A program made the translations under genes and the position numbers. From Atherix ibis (lineage: Eukaryota > Arthropoda > Insecta > Diptera > Athericidae): DNA of 64,000 bases. The stretch covers positions 26,560,233 through 26,624,232 of the forward strand of contig OY282610.1 in assembly GCA_958298945.1 (NCBI GenBank). Direction: 5' to 3'. Below the pieces are notes generated by a model that saw only the letters and a program-made list of their open reading frames with translations, searched no databases and was not told the origin of the DNA. Positions 12,401 to 24,400 of this stretch are shown piece by piece. Within the stretch, counting starts at the first letter, position 1. The number at the start of each line of letters is the position of its first letter.

Positions 12401-15400
12401 GCTCATAATTGACGGTAACGATCTCTTCTTCTTCATTTTCCAAGAAAAACGTGCCAATAGAATCTTTAGTCCAAAACACATACTAGATAATTACTTTTTG
12501 TACAATAGATACAATAGCTTCTCCATAATTACTTGTAGATTTTTAAAGCCTTATATATGGCAACGTTGCTTACTAACGTATCTATAGATCCGTTAGTAAG
12601 CAAAGTTGCCATAAATTAGCATTTTTATGATGACCATAATCTCTTTTATAGAAATATTTTATAATTTTAAACCATAATTTAACTACTAATTTATTTATAT
12701 ATTAAAATTGCCAAACCTATATCTAAATTAATATAATCTTTTATGATACATATTTTTATTATTTATTAAATGAAAAGTTTCTACTCTCCAAACTACAAAA
12801 TGGATTATAGGTTATCATAAAATATATGTTAGTTCGGGTGTCTCTACAGCTAAGTGTATCAAGCACTTTTATCCGACAACATTTCAAAAAAAGGATTTTC
12901 CAATTGTTCAGAGTTTTTTTTTTTGCAATTAAATATGACCAATTACAAAATTTTCTTTTTGGAAAAGTGGAAAAAAAATTATTTCCTGCTCAAAAGTTAC
13001 GTTTATTGATTTGCTATTAATTCAAATAATTTTGTAAATCTATTTCAGGTAAAAGATATACTATGACATATCTTTAAATAGTAAGTAATATCCTTAAAAG
13101 TGATTCTACTTGGAAAATGTTTTTTCCGCTTTATAAAATATGCTAGAAATTTTGGATTTCCAAAAAAAAACAGATATTATCAAAATAAGAGGATATTAAT
13201 TACAAGTAAACAAAATTCTGCCCGTACATATTCGTAAATTTGCGAAATAATTTTCATCAATTTAGAAAGGGAACAGTTCGTCATTCCGAAAATTTTACTA
13301 CCATAGCAACTATAGTGTACTCGTATAGCAAGGCTAGTAGAAATTCTAGCTTCACAATATCCAATATTCATATTTACAGCGTATTATTTATTTTTAGAAT
13401 AAACTTTTTTCCTTATTTAATGAGATCCACTTAAAGGTTTCAAGGGAATGACTGACTTTTGATCGATATTTTTTTAATAGAAAATATTTTCCTAGTTTTT
13501 TTAAGGGTATAGAAGAAAAAACTCTCTTGGGTGATTGACATAAGAAATAATATTTATAAATAATATAGAAGAGATTTGGTATAATTTTTTTTTGTATTTC
13601 CTATAGTTTTGTTCGTTTCTCAAAAGATGAACTCAACATGAGAAAATGTTTTTTTTTTTTTTTTTTTTGAAATTTCATCAATAACCAATTTTAATAGAGT
13701 ATGTATGGTAAAAGTTTTATCTTACAGAGTAAATTGATATTTGATATAATAGAAATATGATAATCGTTTGAAAAGAGTTAATTTCTTATACATTTAATAT
13801 TATTAATATATATTATCGATGATGAATTTGTGGTTGAACTCTTTTGAATGATCATCCCCAACTGAGAAGATTGAAATCAAAATAATCAAGTTTACCCATT
13901 TTTATAAATTTAAAAATACATTTAATCATGGAAATATAATTTTTGGTAAATAAGAAATGGATGGAAGGAAATTTTTTAAATCTGGAAAATTAAAAAAACT
14001 TTTTAAATTCTTCTAGGATCATAAAATGTAAATTTGAAAAGAAAATCTTTTAAAAACATTTGAAAATATTAAGAAGTTAGGAAATGGTGTCAGTCTGTCT
14101 GACTTATTCCTTTAAACTGAAATTAAAAATAAAACTTTATTTTATGGGTCCGATCCAGTTAGGGTTATTGATAGACAAAATACTACGAGGGTCGTTCACT
14201 AAGTCCTTAGAAAATCCAAGAAATTGCGCTCGTAGTGTCGGTAAAGATTTTTTTTTTGTAAGTAGCATTATCAACAGGAAAGCTGTCAAAATTTCAGCTC
14301 GATCAATAGCGCAGATCAATTTTTATCGTCGATTAAAGTTAACGACATTTATTTGTGCATAACAATGGAAAAAAGCGAGTTTAGGGCTGTCATCAAACAT
14401 CTCCATTTGAAAGGTTTAAGCCCGAAAGAAATCAAGGCCGAGTTGGATGCAGTTCATGGCACATCTGCACCTGTGTTTGAGACGGTTTACAATTGGGTGA
14501 ATGAATTTAAACGTGGCCGTTCATCCACAAAAGATGAACATCGTTCAGGACGCCCAGTTGAGGTGTCTACTCCTGAAATCATTGCCAAATCCACGATCTG
14601 ATTTTGAACGATCGGCGAATTAAAGTGCGCGAATTAGTTGAGGCCACGGGCATATCACAAGGTACAGTCGCTTCAATTTTGCATGAAAAATTGTCTGTGA
14701 AAAAAATTTCGGCAAGATGGGTGCCGCGTTTGCTCTCAGAGGAGAATAAGCGTAATCGTGTAGTGGACTCTGAGGCTATGTTGGCACTCTTTCATCACAA
14801 TCCTGGTGAATTCCTTCGTCGATATGTCACTGTGGACGAAACCTGGATACACTACTACACTCCAGAAACGAAGAGACAGTCATCAAAGTGGATTTTCAAG
14901 GGTGAACGGGCTCCGAAGAAGGCAAAAACTGTGCCATCGGCCGGCAAGGTGATGGCCACGGTCTTTTGGAATTCGCAGGGCATCATTTTTATCGACTACT
15001 TGGAAAAAGGAAAAACAACAACAGGATCGTATAACGCGTCGTTATTGCAACGGTTGAGCGAGGAAATCAAAGCGAAACGCCCCCATCTGAAGAAGAAAAA
15101 AAGCCTCTTGCATCAGGACAATGCGCGTGTGCACACCTGCGCTGTTTCCATGGCCAAAATTGTGGAATTGAGAATGGAATTGTTGCAGCATCCCGCTTAT
15201 TCACCAGATTTGGCCCCGAGTGACTATTTTCTTTTCCCCAATCTGAAGAAATGGCTTGGCGGACGACGGTTCACTTCCAACGAGGACGTCATTGCTCAAA
15301 CGGATAAGTATTTTGCAGAACTTCCGAAATCCTATTTTTTGGACGGGATAAAAATTTTGGAAAAATGGTTGGAAAAGTGTATAGAGCTAAAAGGAGATTA

Positions 15401-18400
15401 TGTTGAAAAATAAAATTTTTTTTTTTAAAAAACAGTTTTTTTTAATCTTTTTCTAAGGACTTATTGAACGACCCTCGTATTACAGTTTAATCTTATACTA
15501 AACAAGAGTGATTATACTATTTTAAACGAAAACTTTCACTAATCAGGATGTATTCTTTTATGAAAATTTTGATTTCTTGATCATATACTAGATGCGGATT
15601 TTTAGGACATTTTGGAGCTTCCTGTATAAGAAAAAATGGTTATGGACTCGACACAATGAAATCCTTGAGGAATCTTAACAAGCATATGGTCGTTTTTTCT
15701 ATTAAGGATGGATAGTCTTGATAATCACACAGCCTGTATAAAACGGGATGATCTGAATAGATAAGATATTCCTAAACAGGATATTTCATATCCTTCGTTA
15801 TGATATATATATTTAATTTTTGTATATATTTTTGTACTTTTTGTAATGGGAATAATGATTCTGGACCCCACATAATGTAATCCTTGAGCAATGTTACAAT
15901 CGTCCGCCGCTTGTCCAAATTAAAGTGGATAAAGTGGATTATCACATAGTTCGTATAAAGGCGGTTTTAAAGGAATAAGATAGCTAGAAAAAAGATCCTT
16001 AAACAGTGATAAAGTAAATTATCCGCATAATGATACAACTAGTATAAGGACGCTATTAAAGAGGTAACGTGAGTAAAAAAAAAATTCCCAAACAGGATAT
16101 TTTCTATATGAAAAGCATAGTCGGAGGAGTGTTCTCAGGAGCTTTTCGTACTTCTTCTACCAGAAATAATGGTTCTGGACTCTACATAACTAAATCTTTA
16201 AGTAATATGGATAAAGCGGATAATCACACAGCTCGTATAAAGACGATATTAAATAGATGACGTGGGTGAAAAAGATATTCCCAAAAAGAATATATTCTTG
16301 ATGAAAAGCATAGTTAGAGGAATGTTCTTAGGAGCTTTTTGCACTTCTTCTATCGGAAATAATGATTCTGGACTCTATAGAACGAAATTCTTAAGTAATA
16401 TCATAATTATCCGATCGTTTATCCATATTAAAGTGGATAATCTCACAGCTTATATGAAGCAGATATAAAACGAATAAGGCTGGTAGAGAAGATATTACTA
16501 AACAGGATATTTCCTATATGAAGAGCATAGTCGGAAGTGTATTCCAGGAGCTTTTCCATTTTCTGTATAGAAAAAATTGTTCTAAACAGAATATATCCTT
16601 TATGAAAAGCATAGTCGGAGGAATGTTCTTAGGAGATTTTCGCATTTCTTCTACCGGAAATAATGATTCTGGACTCTATAGAACGAAATTCTTAAGTAAT
16701 ATCATAATTATCCGATCGTTTATCCATATTAAAGTGGATAATCTCACAGCTTATATGAAGCAGATATAAAACGAATAAGGCTGGTAGAGAAGATATTACT
16801 AACCAGGATATTTTCTATATGAAGAGCATAGTCGGAAGTGTATTCCAGGAGCTTTTACATTTTCTGTATAGAAAAAATGGTTCTAAACAGAATATATCCT
16901 TTATCAAAAGCATAGTTAGAGGAATGTTTTTAGGAGCTTTTCGCATTTCTTCTACCGGAAATAATGATTCTGGACTCTATAGAACGAAATTCTTAAGTAA
17001 TATCATAATTATCCGATCGTTTCTCCATATTAAAGTGGATAATCTCACAGCTTTTATGAAGCAGATATAAAACGAATAAGGCTGGTAGAGAAGATATTCC
17101 TAACCAGGATATTTTCTATATGAAGATCATAGTCGGAAGTGTATTCCAGGAGCTTTTACATTTTCTGTACAGAAAAAATTGTTCTAAGCAGAATATATCC
17201 CTTATGAAAAGCATAGTCGGAGGAATGTTCTTAGGAGCTTTTCGCATTTCTTCTACCGGAAATAATGATTCTGGAGTCTATAGAACGAAACTCTTAAGTA
17301 ATGTCACAATTATCCGATTGTTTATCCATATTAAAGTGGATAAAGCGGATAATCAAACAGCTCGTATAAAGTAGTTCTTAAACGGATGACGTGGCTAGAA
17401 GAAAGATCTTGAAACAGACTGTTTCTAATATGAAAAAAAAGCCAAGACATAAATTTTTTTTTTTTAAATTCCACGACATAATATTGAAAACTTTAACTAT
17501 AAATTTAATCAATGAAAAAAAGGTACAATTTTGAGTATCTCATTTAGTAAGTTAAAAAGAAGAAGAAATATTAAAATGGGAATTATTGACAATTTACGTA
17601 AGCAAAAATATTCATTTAAAAATATTTCTGGTATAAAACAAATGATCGAAAGTTAAATTATATTCAATTATTTGTATTTATAGAATATATTATTAAATAG
17701 AATAGAAATAATTTTATAGATATTAAATTTACGAGTATCTAATGACGTAAATACGAATTTTCCAATGTTCACATGACTGATATATAAAGGATGCAATACG
17801 AGATTTAAACTGATTAACGTAATTAATTTTCAATGAAAAGGAAAAATAATCAAATCAAATATTTTACTATAGAATTTATTGAAATTCAAAAATTACATAT
17901 AATATGCTCTCATTTATTGCATATAAAATTTATGGAATAAATTGGACAAAAAGTTACAATCTATGCAAATAGGTAACTTAAGGCAAAATTGCCATTTGTG
18001 GTTCGAGGGTATATGAGCAAAAGTTCATGAATACCTGAACAATTTGAGGTTTTGAAAAGCGTTTCGTAAGTACAACCCCAAAAGTCCAGCTCGTTGGATA
18101 ATATGACTTTGGGCTATTCTATCTATACAGATATTAATAGAAACTGTATAGGTAAATAAATTCTTGTATCGAATCCTAGATTTGCCATATTTTATAAATT
18201 AAAGGATATTCCATAGCAATTTATTGTGACCAATTTACTACTATTTATTACTCTTTATAATCTACAAGTATTATTTGAAATATTTCCAATTAACATTCTT
18301 AAAGTGCTATTTTTTTTAAATATATTTAATATAAAATTGTATAGAAAATTTTAATATTGTATAATAATAAAAATTCGGTCAATTTAATTATTGAGGTTTT

Positions 18401-21400
18401 GAAATAAGGTTTTTATTTTATTTAATAAAATTTTGTTAAAATTATTTACGCAAATAATTTAAAATTTAAAATTACGCAAAAATTTTCGTTATAAAATTAT
18501 TATGATAAACTTTATCAAGAAAATAGACTAGTAAAAGATATATGTTATTCTAAGAAGACTAAATAAATTCGATTTTAAAAATATCATGTAGAATTTGATT
18601 AATATAATATTAGTAATAACAAATTTTAAATTGTACAAATGATTGAAAATTGGAAAGAAAAACATACGAAAACAAATAAAACAATAAAAAATTCAATAGA
18701 AAATATAAGAGAACATTTTAAGAAAAACATTGATAAAATATGTAGAAGAATATATTAGAAAAACAAGAAGATACAAATAGATATGAAATATAGAAAAATC
18801 AATAGAAAATATATTTAATAAAAAAAGAAGAAAAACTTAATAAATAAAGATAAAATACGAAAAGTAAATTGGAAAGAAAAGCATGAAAAAAGGTAAAAAA
18901 AATTGAAAAAAATCATAGAAAAACTGCAAAATTTGGAAAAACATTGAAATGCATAATAAAGCACAGATAAACGTAAGAAAAATATAGGAAAATATTTAAA
19001 AAAAATAAGAAAACTTGGAAAAATATAGACAACTATAAAAAAATATTGTAAAGGGAAAACGTAGAAAAACATACAAAAATATAGAAAAGGAAAACTTAGA
19101 AATTCATAGAAAACCAAAGCAAACAATAGAAAAACATAGGAAAATGAAGAAAATATTAAAAAACATATAAAAATATAGAGAAATATAGAAAAATATCGAA
19201 AACATCGAAAAATATCGAAAAACATCGAAAAATATAGAAAAATATAGAAAAATATACAAAAATATAGAAAAATATAGAAAAATATAGAAAAATATAGAAA
19301 AATATAGAAAAATATAAAAAAATATAGAAAAATATAGAAAAATATAGAAAAATATAGAAAAATATAGAAAAATATAGAAAAATATAGAAAAATATAGAAA
19401 AATATAGAAAAATCTAGAAAAATATAGAAAAATATAGAAAAAATATAGAAAAATATAGAAAAATATAGAAAAATATAGAAAAATATAGAAAAATATAGAA
19501 AAATATAGAAAAATATAGAAAAATATAGAAAAATATAGAAAAATATAGAAAAATATAGAAAAATATAGAAAAATATAGAAAAATATAGAAAAATATAGAA
19601 AAATATAGAAAAATATAGAAAAATATAGAAAAATATAGAAAAATATAGAAAAATATAGAAAAATATAGAAAAATATAGAAAAATATAAAAAAATATAGAA
19701 AAATTAAATATAGAAAAAATATAGAAAAATATCGAAAAATATAGAAAAATATAGAAAAATATAGAAAAATATAGAAAAATATAGAAAAATATAGAAAAAT
19801 ATAGAAAAATATAGAAAAATATAGAAAAATAAAGCATCGAAAAACATCGAAAAACTTCGAAAATCTTTGAAAAATAAAATTAATAGAAGAACATAGAAAA
19901 ATATATAAAAATATAAAGAAACATGGAAAAACAAAGAAAAGAAAATTTATTAAAAATATAAAAAATTAAAGAAAATTTAGAAATTAAATACGAAATAACG
20001 GAAATAAAAATATTTAACGAACCTGTTGTCGGTTATCCCTCGAATATGGTAATAATGTTGATACATGAAACATTATTTCATGTCCTTCGTACAATGTATA
20101 TATAGAATATTTTCCTGTCATATCACCTGAAAATTCAATCATGTTCATCATTTATTCTAAACAATTTTCTATCAATTTCAAAGATTCCACTTTATCAAAT
20201 TTTCTATTTGCAATTATTATACGTTTCTATAAATTTTTAATATAAATCGAAAATAAAATTCACTTTACCAAATATGGTACGTATTTTATTGTATATATAC
20301 CATATAAATGTAGATGAATATTTATAATAACATATAAGTTGATACAATCAAGAAAGTAAAAATATTATTCCCAGTTTGCTGTTTAAATGTGCGGAAAAAA
20401 TTATAATATCTACCAGGCTTGCAAAACGAGAAATTTGAATAATAAATGAATCGAATTTCATCTTATTTATTTACAAATAGAATATTAATAAAATTTTTAC
20501 CATTTTTCCTCCTTATACAATATATTATTATAATTATTTAGTTATTTAAATTTTTCTATATTTAATTATGAGAATAATGTTCTTTTTTGTAGTATAAAAT
20601 TCTGGTTTTCCTATAAAATTATTGGAATCTGTCAGATTATAAATAATAAAAATATTCCAGAATATCTAAAAATAACTAACAAAATCAATGATTATTTTAT
20701 AAAATTTTTATAGTTAAAAGTGAATTTTATTCAAAAAGAAAAGTGTCTTTGCTACTTGAAAGTTTCTTTTTAATAGATCACTTTTTTGTTGGATAAAGTT
20801 GTCTTAAATTTACAATATTCTTTTTAAAATTCGAAATTATAAGATGAATTTTTTTAAAAGGATCTTTTTTAAAAAAGGCTAAAGATTTTTAAAGATAATC
20901 AAGAAGAGTTTTTGTGTGCATATGTAGAGTCAACTTCTATTTGGAAATTAATCGAATATATTTCGATATACATTTTTGAAGTAATTTTTTTATTTTTTTT
21001 ATTTATTTTAAATGATATCTACAACTACTTATACTAGTAACAAGCAGATTTTTTACGGGAATATACAAGGACATGAAGACATGTGGAGGAAAACACCCAT
21101 CGATGTTACCTCTAGAACAGAGTAATTTTATTCTATAATTTTAGACAATCTCTCGGCCATCTCCGTTTTAAACGTCGATGGGTGTATACTGGAAGGGTGG
21201 GAGTGAAAAGTTCCCTTCCTAAAGGATTAGAGGGTAGAAGGATAGATGCGAATGGAATTTTTTATATCGGGAGATGCACAGTTCACGAACAAATGGAACA
21301 TTTAGGTCACGGTGGATAACAGTAATTCGCACATAAAAGGAGGCATTGACAATTTTACGAAGGATTCGGGATTGTAGGGATTGGATTGGAAGAGAGTTGG

Positions 21401-24400
21401 AATGCTTAGTCGAACCCCAAAGTTCTAGATCATATGTCCATATTGGTTTCAGAACCGTATTGTATAGTAATAGTTTACTTGTTGTTGTAAGTTTTGATTT
21501 ACTGTCTAGGAGACGTAATAATTGTTTGTATAATCCGTTAAGTTCACGTCTTTTAGTTTTCGTATGAAGGTTCCAGGTTAACCGCTTGTCGAATATAAGT
21601 CCAAGGTAACGTACGCTATTTTTTTGTGGAATAATACTGCCGTTTAGGGTTATGTCGGGAATTTGTTCTCGGCAGAGTGTGAAAGTTACATGAGCAGATT
21701 TTTGCTCATTTACCTTCACTCTCCACCTTTTGAACCAAGTTTCTAAGTAGTGGTTATGGTTCTGTAGGATACTAATGGCTGTGGAAGGATATTTGTGATG
21801 TGTCAGGATGGCTGTATCGTCAGCATATGTTGCGGTCAGCATATGTTGCGGTCAGGATGTTGTTGTGGCAAGGAATGTCATGGGTATAAATGTTGTATAG
21901 GATAGGACCTAGGAAACTTCCTTGAGGGACACCGGCGGAAATTGGATTAATGTCAGAGTACTCCATATTTTCAGCTACCTGAAAATATCGGTCTGAGAGA
22001 TAAGATTTGAGAATGTGGAAATAACCCGAGGGTAGGACTCACTGCAACTTCCAAAGCAATCCAGGGTGCCATACACGGTCGAAAGCATGCGAAATGTCAA
22101 GAAACACGCCTGGGCAGTATTCCTTTCGCTCTAGCGTACACGCTATGTAGTCAACTACGCGATGACACTGCTGGATAGTGGAATGCTCAGGTCGAAATCA
22201 AAACCGATGCTGAGGAATGATACCCTCGATTTCAAAAATGGGATAAAGGCGTTTTAGGATTAATTTTTCTAGGATTTTGATAACATGGGAAGGAGGCTTA
22301 TAGGTCTATATGAGGTAGGAAGATTTTTGGGCTTATTGGGTTTTGGGATCATCTTAATTATGGAAAAACTTCCACATGGAAGGAATAAATGATGTGCGGA
22401 GGATACTATTATAAATATAGGTTATAAGGACGAGGGTTTTTTTGGAAATTTGTTTCAGGATTTCTGAAGTTATTAGGTCATATCCTGGGGCTTTTTTTTA
22501 TTGGAAAGATGTTCTATTGTGAATTTAACTTCGGAAAGAGTAAAAAACTTAGGAGGTGGACTTATTGGCAACTGAGTTGATATTTGTCGGAATATTTGTT
22601 CGTCATGCAGAATGTCTTGGACACCTTCGTGAGGTTTAAAAATGTTTTCTAAGTGTTTGTCCAGGTTCCGTCGGTATTCCGGAGCGGGTGTGTAGCTGTT
22701 TTGTATTTGAGAATTCGCCTGGTAGCTGTCCAGAGTGACTTATTAGTTGTCAGTGATTCTGTGTATTCAGTAAATTGTTCGTTATTATAATTAATTATTT
22801 CTTGTTTCAGTTCTTGTTGTAGTTGGTTCAGTTTTTTCTTCTCATTTGGCATTCTTGAACGTTGCCACTGGGCCCTGGCTCGACGTTTGTCGCTTATCAA
22901 GCTGCGAATTTTTTGCGGAAGATTATAGTCCTGTTCTCGTATGGTTGGTTTGTTATGAGTTATGTGGGCGTTAGTGATTGAGTTCTGTATACAAACAGTC
23001 AAGTCGTTTGCGGCATCGTCTATTTCTTGTACGTTCTTAAGGCTTTGTTGTAAATAAATCTGTTGGTATAAGTTCTGTCTAAAAATGTCCCAATCAACTT
23101 TCCCATTTACAAGTTTGGCAGGATATGATTTTAAGGAAGGAGAAGTGTCTAGTGTTAGGAGAACAGGGGAATGGTCGGAATTCAGGTCAAGGAGTGTATC
23201 TATGGAAGTATTAATGGAATGTATGGGTGTGGTTATGAAATAGTCTAGAATATCGGGAAGGTTTCTGGCACTGGTCGGCCAATATGTGGGCGTGGGAGGA
23301 GATAGGACCTCAAGAGTGGTATGGAAGGGGAGTTCTTGGAGAATCTTTCCTCGGGGATTCGAAACACGGCAACCCCATTTAGGGTGCTTGGCACTATAAT
23401 CTCCTCCCGCGATGAAGGATTTTCCAATTGATTTGAAGAAGGAATCAAATTGTATGGGAGTTAATTTTTTATTTGAAGGACAATAAACAGATGCAACGTT
23501 AAAGGTAAAGGCTTTACATTGAAGGGTAATAATTATTGACTGAAGGGATTCGGTGGCAGTTTGTGAGTAGAAGGAATGATTTAAGAAATTTCTAATAAGG
23601 ATGGCAGTTCCACCGTGTGCTGTGTTGTCTGTGAAGTAATTTGAAGCCAAAATACGAGGTCTGTTCAAAAAGTATCGCAAATTTTGAATTTCCGCGGGTA
23701 ACGTATATTAGATTTTCGTTTTTTGTGGCGTTATGTTGGTACTTATGTTTCTCGCTTATGCCGACAAGTTTGACCATTTTGAATGTTCAGTTAATTTTTG
23801 ACAGCTGTTTTGCTTGCACGTGTTTTGGCTCATCTTCGATTTTTGCTCAATTTCGACCAAAAACAGCATCGCATTAACATTGCTAAGGAGCTGTTGGACT
23901 CTGTCCACGATAACCCAAATTTGCTCCAGAGGGTAATAACTGGTGACGAATCATAGGTTTATGGTTATGATGTGGAAACCAAAGCTCAATCATCCCAATG
24001 GAAGCTGCCGCACGAGCCAAGACCGAAAAAAGCCCGCCAAGTTCGGTCGAATGTGAAGGTTTTGCTTACAGTCTTCTTTGATTGCAGAGGCGTGGTGCAT
24101 TATGAGTTCTTGCCACAGGGTAGAACGGTCAATAAGGAATATTACCTGCAAGTAACCCGCGGAAATTCAAAATTCGCGATACTTTTTGAACAGACCTCGT
24201 ATATTTATAAATTATTTAACTATTTAATAAAAGTTTACTTAAAGATAGTTACAAAAAAAAAATTATAAAATTTACCTTTAACATCAAGGCCACCTCTAAA
24301 TCGTTCCCAATTTTTCAGACGAATTTTCTCCCCAATAACAGTGAGAAATTCATTAAAACTATCACTTCCATACTCTGCAAAAAAAATTTAATAAAAATTA

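Larger units (their letters stand above)
20983..23652 (-). mobile_element. 5'-truncated jockey-like LINE
   Basis: Minus strand, same direction as the host gene. From 5' to 3': apurinic endonuclease (22650-23640), reverse transcriptase (about 21840-22650, several frames), RT thumb region (21219-21842), a short 3' UTR, and an A-rich tail at about 20983-21010. RT landmarks are [36 protein letters not shown] and YADDTAILT, all of the jockey clade. ORF1 and the start of the endonuclease are missing; the 5' end stops at the mariner at 23655. It lies in the 4.1-kb intron. Confidence 0.88.

Noticed and set aside
16518..17374. 83-codon frames with [13 protein letters not shown] start
   Set aside because: Each is confined to one 301-bp satellite unit, and no known domain is present.
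18815..19837. 340-codon minus-strand open frame
   Set aside because: Entirely produced by the 10-bp minisatellite, with no start context or homologous domain.
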